From contig NW_008805070.1 in the NCBI RefSeq assembly GCF_000004825.1, positions 806,001 through 870,000 on the forward strand: DNA of 64,000 bases, given 5' to 3'. Positions 47,333 to 58,521 of this stretch are shown piece after piece (within the stretch, counting starts at the first letter, position 1; every line of letters begins with the position of its first letter). Both the position numbers and the translations under genes were made by a program. The notes under the pieces were generated by a model. That model made no database searches. It saw nothing but the letters and a program-made list of their open reading frames with translations, and was not told the origin of the DNA. This stretch comes from Heterostelium album PN500. Its lineage: Eukaryota > Evosea > Eumycetozoa > Acytosteliales > Acytosteliaceae.

Positions 47333-49351
47333 TTAGTGTGAACACATTTCAATAATGTTTTTGATTTTGGAGTCTTTATCAAGAGATTTCATAAATTGTT
47401 CAGTGAAATGATCTCTAACCAATGTCAACTTGGCAAGTTGATGGATTTCCAATGATTTGGCAAATGATTTGTTTGTTTTTGACACCCTTTCTCCAAATTC
47501 TTGTTTCTTGTGTTCACATAACACTTCATCATAGAAATAGAGTAAAAATAGTCTTTCATCAACAAAACTGTGAATTTTCATTCTTGTTATTGATTTGTTC
47601 AACAATAACATCTCTGAGACTGCTTGTAAATGACTCAAATCACAATCTTTCAAATGAAGATGTTTGATCGATTGATTCCGATCGGAGCTTGATAATACCT
47701 GATAAAATAATTTGCAATCTGAAATCAAATTACACGAGATAGAGAGTGATTGAATCCATTTGTTGACTGAAATTGCTGAACAAAATCTTTGAGATTGTAT
47801 GATTGTCATTGGTTTTTGACCTTTGAGTGTTATCTTCAGTAGTTTAAGGTGGTAGTCCTTATTTACCTTGAGTGAATTCGATATCATACCAACTATCTTC
47901 AAAGATGTAATTGTTTTGTTGGTTGAAATAGTTGAACAAAAGTCACTCCAATGCTGACCGAATTCATCGTTATCTCTATCTGCAAGACCATCATTATAGA
48001 CTATTGATAATTTAACCAATGGTTTCTTTTGAATCATTTTGGTGATTGATCCTAAATGATCTGACAATGGACATCCTTTAATCGAGAGATGACTGATTGA
48101 TCTATTTGATTGTGCGAGCACATCATAGAATGAATTCGAAATAACTTGGCCTGATATTGTTAATCTTGTGAGTGTGTTGTTGATAGACAATGCTGAACCG
48201 AATGATTGGGAGGCATGATTGATAGTTCCAGATTTTGAAGGTGGATGAGTTGAGAATATTTTGGCTTCACACATATTCTGAAGATTTAATACTCTGAGAG
48301 TCTTGTTGGTTGCCAATGAATCACAGAATTCATACCAATGTTCAATCTTGTTGTTTTTGGAGCATGTTCTATTCATCTCAATTGGATCAAGTGAATTCGA
48401 TACCAAACAATCACACAATTGAAAAACTTCTTCTTCCTCTACGGTCTGTGGTTCCTTGTGATCATATAAACCAAATGGTAAGAACGATTTGAAAGTTTGA
48501 ATATGAGTGTTGTCTTTGACCAAGAAAATCAATTCCGATGTATCGATTGCTCCATTGATAATGACAATATTCTCTAGTGACTGAATCTTGAATATTCCTT
48601 CAAATCTATTCTTCAAAAGGTTGCCTTCTTCATTGTCTTCATAATCAAATTGAAAACCATTGACTCTCCATTGTCTGATTACCTCAAAGAATGACATATT
48701 ATCTTCACCTTCGAGCTGTCTGAGAACCCCAAACACAGAAGAGGCATCGAAATAGACATACTCCAGATTGTTAAATTCCGTTCTCAAGAGATCATTGTTC
48801 AAACCAAGATTCATATCATCTCCAATTTCAACATTAACTTCGACCTTTACTGTTGGATATTGTTTGATTATTTCAGCTACAAGTTTTAAAGATCCAGTGT
48901 TGAGAACCAGTCTAGAGAGTGATCTGAACTTGTTGACCCAATTGAAGAGCTCTGCCATTCGTTCTTGGAAATTGTCATCGGGAGTACCACATTCTCCAAT
49001 AAAATCCAAGTAGAGTATAGTCACACTATCGAATCGATACATTGAGTACTCCTTTGACAGATCGACAAGTGTATCCTCCTCTGCTTCATCGAATATGATT
49101 GTCTGATAGAATCTATTGAATAACACTCCCGATATGTATTTATACCATTCTCTACTGACCAAAGCATAGTTCAATATAACGGATGGTGCCACTAAATCAA
49201 AGATTATTCGATTGAAATAATAAAAACCAAAGTTATTTTGATCTACTGTTTCACTTTCTGAGTATTCTCTCAATGTATGGTACTTTCTACCACCATTACC
49301 TTTAAACAATTGATTTATAATCTGATATTGTATTAATTTATTTATTGTCAT
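47333..49351 (-). CDS. F-box-like/LRR family protein, paralogue C
   Basis: Single exon, 672 aa, starting MTINKLIQYQIINQLFKG. The head with ILNYALVSREWYKYISG matches the F-box-like part of A and B. The block VIRQWRVNGFQFDY and the leucine-rich repeats (TLRVLNLQNMC, TLTRLTISGQV, SISHLSIKGCPL, SIKHLHLKDCDL) keep the same order as in B. The three intact or nearly intact copies lie head to tail on the minus strand with 250-300 bp or a dead copy between them, so tandem duplication is the simplest origin. This copy is also the closest relative of the remnant at 14791. Confidence 0.82.
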   Translation of the reverse strand: MTINKLIQYQIINQLFKGNGGRKYHTLREYSESETVDQNNFGFYYFNRIIFDLVAPSVILNYALVSREWYKYISGVLFNRFYQTIIFDEAEEDTLVDLSKEYSMYRFDSVTILYLDFIGECGTPDDNFQERMAELFNWVNKFRSLSRLVLNTGSLKLVAEIIKQYPTVKVEVNVEIGDDMNLGLNNDLLRTEFNNLEYVYFDASSVFGVLRQLEGEDNMSFFEVIRQWRVNGFQFDYEDNEEGNLLKNRFEGIFKIQSLENIVIINGAIDTSELIFLVKDNTHIQTFKSFLPFGLYDHKEPQTVEEEEVFQLCDCLVSNSLDPIEMNRTCSKNNKIEHWYEFCDSLATNKTLRVLNLQNMCEAKIFSTHPPSKSGTINHASQSFGSALSINNTLTRLTISGQVISNSFYDVLAQSNRSISHLSIKGCPLSDHLGSITKMIQKKPLVKLSIVYNDGLADRDNDEFGQHWSDFCSTISTNKTITSLKIVGMISNSLKVNKDYHLKLLKITLKGQKPMTIIQSQRFCSAISVNKWIQSLSISCNLISDCKLFYQVLSSSDRNQSIKHLHLKDCDLSHLQAVSEMLLLNKSITRMKIHSFVDERLFLLYFYDEVLCEHKKQEFGERVSKTNKSFAKSLEIHQLAKLTLVRDHFTEQFMKSLDKDSKIKNIIEMCSH

Positions 49352-50059
49352 TATTTATAAAAGATAGATAAATAGATAAATAAAAAAAGATAATAGATAT
49401 GAAAAAATACTATTAAAAAATGGTTTTATGAAGAGAGTTTCAAAAAACATATATCAAAGTTTATGAGTGGACAACAAAAAAGATTAATTTAAATTGTTGA
49501 AATACAACAAAAACAATATTTAAAAATTAACATGTTTCAAAAAAAAAACATGAATTCGTGTATAAATAAGTCTTTCAAAAATAGAATAGTATTCATTTAA
49601 AGTGGAAGAAATTTTGAGTTGGGTGATCTTTGATTGGTTTTTGAGCTCTCTCAGATAAAGTATTAGTCTCTGATCCAGTATCAATCTCAGATCAAGTGAC
49701 AGTCTCAATTTGAATGAATATTTATATGATTTGTTTCTTTTGATATCAAACAATCTGATTCTCAGCTTAGGAAATGATAGATTTGATATTCTTTATCTAT
49801 TCAATAGGTTTATTTCAATCAGATTGATTTGTATTGAATAGTTCCGTCAAATAAATCATTGAAAATAAAATAAATATTGTATTATTTAATTTTTATTTAA
49901 ATATTTTTGTTATAGAGTATTCGGTATTTGATTTGGATGATTACAAAAAAAAAGAAAGCAATTGTTCTTTTTTCAATTGAAAACTATTAATTACTATTAT
50001 TATTATTATTATATTTGATGAGTTGTTATATTGTTATTTTCTAAATGGATTGTTGTAAT
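49352..50059. other. Intergenic region with short imperfect repeats
   Basis: AT-rich. Around 49650-49710 there are several copies of TCTCAG/TCTCTGATC-type sequence (AGTCTCTGATCC, ATCTCAGATCAAG). A 77-codon minus-strand frame reads these as LRLSLDLRLILDQRLI and is probably not a gene. Confidence 0.4.
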
Positions 50060-51824
50060 TTAATTTCTAGATACAGTTCCATCTTGGTTGATTTTAGCTT
50101 TGATTCCAGTGTTGAGCCATTCCTTTGTGTTGCTATTGACGTGGTATCCCTTGGTGAAGAGTACTCCGTTGTCGACCTTTGATTCGACACCTGGCAAAAG
50201 CTGACCGGCACCCGATTGATTGAATACGACACCGGCGAGTTGACCTGGAGTGTTTTCAACGAGCTCGACACCGAATACGTTGTTGACCTTGAGTTTGTCT
50301 TGGACCGACTTCAAGGTGGCGGCAGAGACGTTGCTTCCGGCGACGACGACAGTCTTCAAAGTGGTGGTGTTGAATTTAGAGAGTTTGTCAAAGTTCAAGA
50401 TGGCATCGAGTTGCTCACCAGTGACAAAGAGCACAGTTGATTTATTCTGTGTGATGGTATTGAGGGTTGTTTCCACTGAGAAAATGTGGGCTGGAACAAT
50501 GACAGTCGAGGCATTCGACAAGCATCCCAAATAGAATGCATACGATGAACCACTGTGGAATGGAACTGCAAATGAAACTCTTTCATGTCTTTTCAATCCC
50601 AACAATTGAACCAATGAATCTCCAGTATTTAATAATGATCCATGAGTATATCCAATTAATTTACCATCCTAAAAATAATGATAATAATAACAATTAATTA
50701 TTGATAATCAATTTAGAAATATTATTAGATAATCTTACGGTGGATGGAAGTAAAGTAGAGATTTGATTGGCTGAAGTTTTAGTCTTGTTGAGGAGATTAA
50801 CTTGGAGTACAAATTCCTTATATAAATCGATACCTGGCTCTTGAGCATTACCAGTGGAGATGATGTATCTCAATGATGGATATCTGTTGTCTTTGAAATA
50901 TTCGTCGTGTCCCACTAAAAATTAAACGATTCAATAAATAACAATATAGTTAATATTATATCTTGATTATTTTCATTCACCGATTTTTTTTTCTTATCGA
51001 TATTTACTGCTGTCCAAAGTTGGGAAATATTCGATTGCTTCGTCGACGATCTCTCTACTCTTTTGATTTGCAAGAACGAATGCCTTTGTTGATGATGTAG
51101 CAAGAACTTCTCTGTAAATAAATCGATATTTAGTTTTAAAAATTGTTAGATACTGATCTATCTGTTTCTTTTGATGATTTGATTTTTTAAAACATACCCA
51201 ATTTGTGGTAAAGTTGATGATGGAGCAACTGGGACAAAAGTTAAACCGGCAGTTGATGCAGCCATTTGAGTGATGATATGTTCGGATGATTGTGGTGCGT
51301 TGGTCAAAACAGCTTCTTGAGACTTGAGGTTGGATTCAACGAAACCACTGGCAAGACCACTGACCGATCCCCACATCTCTTGAAAATTGAACTTCAAACT
51401 GTTTGATTCATTTGGGAACAGCAATGCATCATAATATGGATATTTCTCTGATACATTCTTCAATCTATCTGCAATCGATTCTGTTGACAATTTGAATTGT
51501 TGTTTGCCTGCTGCTGTTGCATATGATCTAACCAACCTATTGTTTTTATAATAGTATTGAAAATAAAAACATATATTAATTATACAGATTCCTCTTCTTT
51601 CTCTTCTCTCTTTTTTTTTTTTATTGACTGTCTAGATTGAATATGATATGTTGTAAATCGATTTATCTGATATTAAATGATAGATCTGATCTTATATTCT
51701 ACTTTTATACAAAATAAGTCTATCGTATTTAATCTGAATAGACTCTTATCTCTAGAGAATGTATGTAACTAAATTATGATGAAACCTACAATGATGATTG
51801 TCTAGCTAATTTCGAAGTGAACAT
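50060..51824 (-). CDS. Mitochondrial ANL (acyl-CoA synthetase-like) protein lacking catalytic motifs
   Basis: Five exons, 51824-51790, 51536-51198, 51111-51008, 50914-50739 and 50668-50060, give 420 aa. It starts MFTSKLARQSSLLVRSYAT, a typical mitochondrial presequence. The fold follows AMP-binding enzymes: YPYYDALLFP, QEMWGSVSGLA, LGLKRHERVSFAVPFHSGSSY, LKTVVVAGSNV, FGVELVENTPGQL, GVLFTKGYHVN and EWLNTGIKAKINQDG. The ATP-binding loop (SGTTGxPKG in active members) is PSTDGKLIGYTH, the YGxTE position reads FGVEL, and the Asp of the TGD motif is Ile. The C-terminal lid domain with the catalytic Lys is absent. It is probably a pseudoenzyme; the reading frame itself is clean. Confidence 0.85.
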
Positions 51825-52214
51825 TCTATTTAAATATTATAAATATTTCAAAAGAGAAAAAAAGAATGAAATCTAGATATAAAAGTAATGATATATAGTT
51901 GATTTATTTCGTCAAATTAAGTAGCTACTGAATATGATTGATCAATCAAACAGATAAATAAAACTACAATATAATGAAAAAAAGATGATCACCACACAGA
52001 GCCAAAAAAAAAAAACACAATCAATGAGATATTCGAATTTTTTGAAAATAAAAAAAAAAAACTAAACTGAACTACAAAAATAAATTTAAAGAGTGAGCAA
52101 GCAGTTTTGAAGACTGACTGTTAACTATCAAACTAATAATAGTTTACAACAAAAAAAAGAAAAGAAAAGATAATATTTGTTGATAAGTGAATATTAATAA
52201 TAATAATAACAATA
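51825..52214. other. Divergent promoter region
   Basis: About 390 bp between the ANL gene (minus) and ZNHIT1 (plus), AT-rich. It may serve both genes. No other feature is seen. Confidence 0.45.
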
Positions 52215-52844
52215 ATGTCACATACACCAAAAAATAGTGGAGGAACAACTCCAACTCAATCGACAGCAGTACTTTCCACAGACTATACGAATACCAAGAG
52301 AAAAGCATCGCTTTCGAAACGATTCAGAATAAACAATGAACAAGACAGACAGACATTGAAAGAGAGAAACATTCAGGCACATCTTGAACAACTAGAGAAT
52401 GACAATGAGATGCCACAAGATCAAGACGATGACGATGACTATCAAGACGATGACGACGATCTCATCTACAATACACCAAAGAACAAAAGAAAAATAAATC
52501 GTGAAAGAGAGAAAAAGAAATCGGAATCGAGGATACTACAATTTCAATCTGTATTAGAAAAAGCTGTATGTCAATCATGATTTAGTTAAAAAATAATAAT
52601 AATAATAATCACATATAATTAATATTAATCTATTATTTATTTTTAGTATTTAGAAACATATCCATCACATATTCCAACATATTTAACATCACAGTCATCA
52701 CCATCCATCTATCCAGCCAGAAGTTTTTGCTCAGTTTGTGGTGGAATAAGTTCATACTCTTGCAAACAGTGTACAGACAGATATTGTAGTCCTGCTTGTT
52801 TTAAATTACATAATGATAATCGTTGTAAAAAAGGATTGTATTAA
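52215..52844 (+). CDS. znhit1: ZNHIT1 / Vps71, SWR1-complex zinc-finger HIT protein
   Basis: Two exons, 52215-52565 and 52647-52844, give 182 aa. The N-terminal half has basic and acidic patches with LKERNIQAHLEQLENDN, matching the LExLENDN helix of ZNHIT1. A Lys/Arg-rich nuclear-type segment follows. Exon 2 carries the zf-HIT finger: FCSVCGGISSYSCKQC, then RYCSPACFKLH and RCKKG, with all metal ligands of the CxxC..CxxC..CxxxC..HxxxxC pattern. The protein is a subunit of the SWR1/SRCAP remodeller that loads histone H2A.Z. Length and domain order fit human ZNHIT1 (154 aa) plus a longer acidic insert. Confidence 0.93.
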
Positions 52845-53130
52845 CAACAACAACAACAATAACAATATATAATAATATAATATAATAACTTAAAAATCGA
52901 TTAATAAACTTGTAAATATAACTATAATATGATGTTTGTTTGTTTTTTTTTAATAGACTTTATTATCTAAAAAAAAAAGCTTATTATTCTTTTAATATTA
53001 CAATAATAATGTTACTTATATTATTATTTATCTTTTATTTACTTTTATATTATATATAGTTGTTTGTTTGTTTGTTTGTTTGTTTGTTTGCTTGTTGTAT
53101 TGTTATTTATATCTCTATTAATTAATAGCT

Positions 53131-53852
53131 TTAATATTTAAAGATTGAGCCAATACCTGTGTATGTTGATTTACTGTCGGTTGATGATGATAACGTTGAT
53201 GATGATGATGATGGTGAAAGTGCAGATTCTATAATTTTTCCTTTTAATACATTGTTCTCGCCATAGAGCAAGTCTATTTGTTTGCGGAGTAGATCGATCT
53301 CGTCGGACTGAGCTCTGATGTTTTCCTCGAGTGAGTTGAATTTCGCGTTGAGTGTTTCCTCTTTCTTTTTGTCCTTGTCGGCGGATCTCTTGTTTTCAAA
53401 CAACAACAGACCGACTGCAACGCTCAACAAGAAGAATTCACTGGCCATCTCACTTCCCAAATCAATCGCACTGTTAACATTGAGTTGCGCTGCTTTTCTC
53501 GTACTATCACCACTTAACTTTGATAAATATAAGTCTGAATAACCAACCAAACCGACCAACCAACCAATTAAACCAGTTTACCAATCAATAAATATCGAAT
53601 CAATCAAATCAATCAATCAAAAACAAACAAAATGAATCAAACATAAATGATTAATCATTTGATATTATATTGTTGTTTTTACTACGATAATATAATTAGG
53701 TACGTACCTATTTTATAGAAACCTCTAGCAACCCAAACAACAGATGCGTGAAATCTTGGTGATTTACTAGCAACTATTTTGATTTGCTTTGAGAATGGCT
53801 TTGCTAAACTCTTGATGAACAAACTACCAACTTTGAGCAATGGAAGCACCAT
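53131..53852 (-). CDS. opa3: OPA3-like mitochondrial protein
   Basis: Two exons, 53852-53708 and 53534-53131, give 182 aa. The start MVLPLLKVGSLFIKSLAKPFSKQIK resembles human OPA3 and looks like an N-terminal mitochondrial anchor. AAQLNVNSAIDLGSEMASEFFLLSVAVGLLLFE matches the family core with its membrane-associated segment. A coiled coil follows near residues 110-160 (ETLNAKFNSLEENIRAQ), then a Ser-rich tail. OPA3 is a mitochondrial protein linked in humans to optic atrophy and 3-methylglutaconic aciduria; its molecular role is still debated. A (TTTG)n microsatellite sits near 53060-53095, between this gene's 3' end and that of ZNHIT1. Confidence 0.92.
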
Positions 53853-54300
53853 TTTTATTTATGTACTTAATGTATTTACACTATAGTTTAACGATATTAT
53901 TAAAAGAAAAAAAAAGATATATTAAAAGGTCCTTTTATGTCTGTCTATCATTAAAAATAAAATAAAAATAAAAACTGATCAAAAAAAAAAAAAAAAAACC
54001 TCTTCCAAAAATTTAAAAGATCTTTGTCATCCATGAGCACCGCTTAAAAAGGTTGATGATGTAAAGATGATTGTGTTTATTCCAAATTTTTTCTGTTTAT
54101 CTCTATTAATCAAAGTCTTATCAATTTAAAGTTTATTTTAAGATATATTTTAAATAGCTATAGATTTGGTTAGAAATTTATTACCATACAGATATATGCT
54201 AGTAATGTGGATTAATTAATTAAACCCATAATCAATATTTTTAAAAATGGCAAAATGAATGACACATTTTGTTTGCAAAGATATTTCATCAATTCAATTT
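53853..54300. other. AT-rich intergenic region with DUSE-like box
   Basis: About 450 bp upstream of OPA3 (minus). It contains ACCCATAA at 54224-54231, which matches the upstream sequence element reported for dictyostelid small-RNA genes, about 70 bp before the structured island at 54301. Confidence 0.4.
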
Positions 54301-54410
54301 GTTGAAAAGGAGAGAAATTCGGCAAACCCCTCGATAAAGGACGGTTACCATCCGAACTACGCAAGACAAGGGATTGTGTTCGGCATCCCAAAACACTACT
54401 TTTTATATTC
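54301..54410 (+). ncRNA. Candidate small structured RNA behind a DUSE-like box
   Basis: About 100 bp at far higher GC than the flanks, followed by a T run (CACTACTTTTT). It has self-complementary parts: GGACGG/CCATCC (with one G-T pair), GTTCGG/CCGAAC and GGGAT/ATCCC. The spacing from ACCCATAA (54224) fits dictyostelid small-RNA promoters, which place this box about 60-70 bp upstream of the start. It is not tRNA, 5S, U1-U6 or a class I RNA as far as I can tell. In one frame the plus strand could also encode KFGKPLDKGRLPSELRK, so a coding relic is the alternative. Confidence 0.4.
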
Positions 54411-54856
54411 TTAAAAAAACAAATAAAAAAACAAATAAATTTTAGTAAGTTACATTATTACTTGTCTATTATCTACACCAATAAAGAAAATAAATTAAAT
54501 TGAAAACAAAAAAAAATGATGAATGAACAAAACTAGATTTTGTTATAAATTTCGTTGTAAATTTCGCATCTGAAAGCGAATGATTGAAGATATTTTTTGT
54601 GCACAAAAAAGGTAGAGGAAATTTATTATTGGATAAAAAAAAAAAGCAAAATTAAAATTTTAAATTTTTAAAAATAAAGTCAAAATAAATATTTTTTAGT
54701 CAGTGAAGTTGTGGGAATACCCATTCAGGCAAATGTGTAGACTTAGTTAAAGTTGAATTTTTAACGAATCAATTCATATTATATTCAATTTATAAATATT
54801 CATATCTTTTTAGTTCCTTTTTTTTTTTAATATCAAAAATAAAGATTGGTTAAGAA
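54411..54856. other. AT-rich intergenic region
   Basis: Leader and promoter area of the phosphotransferase gene. No other feature is seen. Confidence 0.4.
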
Positions 54857-56475
54857 ATGTTTTGGAGAATATCACAAGAGGCATTAACCAATCTTGGCAA
54901 TCATAAATATTCAGGTATCGATGATTCCATTCTTGCAAAGCTTATATTAAGAAGATATTGGGATCTCTGCATCAAATTGGTTCCATTATGGATTGCTCCT
55001 AATCTTGTAACTATTCTCTGCATGCAGTTAAATGAATAAATGAATGGTGAACTTCATCATCATTTCATCGTCATCGTCATCGTCATCAACATTCCAGTTC
55101 TTTTTTTTTAACTGTTTGTTCATTATTATACTTTTTCCTTTTTTTCTTTTTTCTTTCTTTAGATCACATTAACAGGTACATTTGCAGTGATTGTATCATT
55201 TTTCATTGTTGGATGGTATTCTCCATATCTTGATGGTGTCATGCCAACTTGGGTTTATTTATTTTGTGCAGCATCACTGTTCTTCTACCAGACAATGGAC
55301 AATCTAGATGGTAGACAAGCCAGACGTACTGGAACAAGTTCTCCATTGGGTCAGTTATTTGATCATGGTTGTGATTCCATTGTTTGTACTGTATGTTTTA
55401 TCATATTTTATACGATATAATCATCACATTCAAGACACATACTCACTCACATACACATACACATATACATATACATTCATTTTGATTAGTTACAATCATT
55501 GACAGCAGCAAGTATCGCATGTTATGGTAATGGATTCCTCCCGGTATTCCAATTGTTTATGACAGCGTTATTGCCATTCTGGATGGCGACATGGGAGGAG
55601 TATCACACTGGAACTCTGCATCTCGGTAAGATCAACGGTCCTGACGAAGGTATCGTCATTATCTGCTTGATGTTCTTGAGTACCGGTTTGTTTGGAGCAT
55701 CGATTTGGACCACTCCTCTTCGTCATTTGATCGGTGAGCAATCGAGCGTTGCACGTCTCCTCCCGAACGTTGTTCTCGAGTCGAAGCTCAATCTCCTCGT
55801 TGTTATAGCGTTGACCGTTCCAACACTGATCACAGTCGTAGTGAACATCAGAAACGTCAGTAGAGCACTCCGTCAAAAAGGCAAACCAGTTGCACCCGCT
55901 ATGAAACACATCTTGGTGTGGATGATCATGACCGGTTGTGCATTCGCCTGGTACTACACCTCAACTTCCATCTACGGATCACAATCGATCTGGATGAAGA
56001 ATCCAAGAACCGTTCAACTATCCATTGGTATTCTATTTGGAGAGTTAGTTGTAAGTATTATTATTACTATTGAAATATTATCAAGTTTTAAACTAATTAT
56101 TGCTTTTCTATTTCTATTGCAATCACAGAGTCGTTTAATTCTATCACATATGTGTCATATTAAATACAGTGTATTCCAACTTCCATTGTATCCATTGATT
56201 ATTTCAACTTTAATTTCCATTACCAATTTCTCTATGGGAGTGTAAGTAACCAAACATTTAACCAATCAAAATACCCATTTGTATATTAACATATATATAT
56301 TATCTATCTTTATCATTTTAGTTCAATCATTGAAGAAACAACATTATTATATTCATTTTCAATTTGTAGTTTTATCATTTACAGTATATTCGTAAAGGAA
56401 ACTATACAACAACTTTGCTCATTTTTAAAGATTAAATGTTTAAAGATACCATATGTTGTTTCTAAATCTAAATAA
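54857..56475 (+). CDS. CDP-ethanolamine/choline phosphotransferase
   Basis: Five exons, 54857-55006, 55163-55390, 55490-56050, 56129-56241 and 56322-56475, give 401 aa. The enzyme transfers phosphoethanolamine or phosphocholine from the CDP-alcohol to diacylglycerol, the last step of the Kennedy pathway. The catalytic CDP-alcohol motif DG..AR........G...D...D is complete in exon 2 ([20 protein letters not shown], then FDHGCD, from about residue 96). Exon 1 ends APNL and joins ITLTGTFAV, as in the human enzymes. About eight to ten hydrophobic segments follow, with [17 protein letters not shown] typical of the family. Choline versus ethanolamine preference cannot be decided here. It acts in the ER or Golgi membrane. 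Intron 1 carries a (CATCGT)n repeat. Confidence 0.94.
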
Positions 56476-56773
56476 ATTAAAATATAACATTAAATATTAT
56501 ATTTCTCTCTATATTTTATTTGGAGCAGATTTAAAATAATAATAAAAAAAAAAAAAAAAAAAAAGATTTGTTGGTATATGTTTAAAAGGGGAGTTTGGGA
56601 GTGGGAGGAGATTAATGAAATTATACAAAAATATAATATAATAGAATAATAGTATATATATATATCTAATAATAGTGATTCACTAATATAGCTAATATCT
56701 ATCTATCACTATAACTTAACTTATTGAAGATTGAAAAAACAAAACAAAACTAACTAAAAAAAAATGAAAATGC

Positions 56774-58521
56774 TTAGAAATAATCACTAGGTCCGCAATC
56801 AGGATGATCATATTCTTCTTCCAATTCTTCAATTTTAGAACTATAGATAAAGAAAAGTGAAGTTTTAGTTTAAATGTTAAATATATATAATATAATTCAA
56901 ACTAATAATACTTACACAGTGATTTGAATATTATCAGCCACTGATATTGCATGATCTGGATTGATGATCGTTCCAACTTTCTTGAGGAATTCAACGGCAC
57001 CCTCGAAATCGTATTGTAAAAGTTGTCGTTCGTATATGGTGAGTATTGCAAGTACCAGACGATGTAGATAGTATCTGCCAGAAACAAAGAATACATCCCA
57101 GAATCTGACACTGATCTCCAGATTAAAGTTGTAGGTGAACAAAGTTGATATCCATTCACTTGCAAATAGCACAGGTGTTACACCGATCTCCTTGAGATGC
57201 GAAAACAGCTTGGGTAAAACTATTTCAATGAGTCTGTCAATCACATAGAGATACTTTTTCAACAATGACAAATCATTTGAATAAAGCGTTGAAAGTTTAT
57301 AATTCTTTAATATTCCTGTAAATGTCCAAAACGATTCCTATAGTTGAGTCACATTTAAAATAAAGAATGTTAGAATATAATAAAAGATAATTGAATGAAT
57401 GATTGATTTAAATACATACAATTTCATCCATTACAGACAAGAGAACAGCAGCTATAAAACTCATACCTTGAGTATAGCCAATCTCTGGATCCATAACAGA
57501 ATAAGCTTTTAAAATATTGAAAAGAGCAATTTGACTAGATATATATTGATAAAGATATTAGTATTTGAATCAATTTGTACATTGAAATGTGAAAGTGTTA
57601 CCCTTGTTCTTTTGAGAATTGTTCAACTTTTGGAAATGTTCTTGCAATGTCTTTGGAGATTTTGTATTCATATTCATCGGATTGTTTGGTTAGAAAGTAA
57701 TGGTAGACACCAATGTTCTTCTTTTCTAGCTCGACTGCACCCGAGCACAGACGCCATATGAAACCACGCAATCTCGCAGGAATACCAAGTCTACAGAGTC
57801 TTGTGCAATCACGTTGCGCTGTATTCCAAACCATAACTTGTTCCATCCATTCCATTTCAAGTGGTGTTATCTTTTCAAGCTTAGGGAATGTATTAACATG
57901 TTCTTTCATTGCAGGTGGTCTATAAAAAATCACAATATACATATAAATATGTTCATTAATATATTATCATAATAAATTGTTTTCATTCGCTCATTCATTG
58001 AATCCTTACTTTAGTTTAGCAAAGATAGGCGATCTTTGGAATATTTGTACATTTGTTAAATAAGTAAGTTGTTGTGGTGGTTGTTCATTTTCACTACATG
58101 TACTACTACTACTGCTTTTGTTGTTATCATTTATATCATCATTGATTGGAGTTGCTGTCGTTGCTGTATTATTACTGTTGGTGGAATGTGGATCCACAGG
58201 TTCTGAAATGGTACATAGTTGTGCTAGATCCTCTTCTTTGAAGACGGAATCTTCTATTTTTATTTTGTTTACCATCTGTTGTTCAAGTGCTGTTGTTGTT
58301 CCAATACTACTGCTACTACTATTGCTACTACTACTGCTGCTGATATTACTATCGTGACTGTCATTAAGGTTGGAAGTGGTAGAAGATGTATTGGTGACAT
58401 CCACATGATTACAAGACAGCGTTGAATCATCGACACAACGATCGTACTCACTGACATTGTTGACAGCAGCCACATTGTCAACCGCGTCACTAGTACGATT
58501 ACTATTATTTATCTCTATCAT
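56774..58521 (-). CDS. TBC-domain Rab GTPase-activating protein
   Basis: Five exons, 58521-58010, 57919-57602, 57534-57420, 57337-56916 and 56840-56774, give 477 aa. The first 165 residues are Ser/Asn/Thr-rich and disordered. The TBC domain then runs from about residue 205 to 440: [30 protein letters not shown] with the arginine finger (Arg near 263), GYTQGMSF with the glutamine finger (near 298), and [16 protein letters not shown]. Both catalytic fingers are present, so it should activate GTP hydrolysis on a Rab. The C-terminus ends in an acidic tail ([11 protein letters not shown]). Phases fit at all junctions. The Rab partner is unknown. Confidence 0.93.

Noticed and set aside
49520-49753. 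77-codon Leu/Arg-rich frame between the LRR genes and the ANL gene
   Set aside because: It arises from short tandem AGTCTCTGATC-like repeats; no homology to the LRR family.
54301-54410. 5S ribosomal RNA on the minus strand
   Set aside because: TTCGGATGG..ACCGTCC recalls the 5S loop E arm, but the closing helix and the 5' third are absent.
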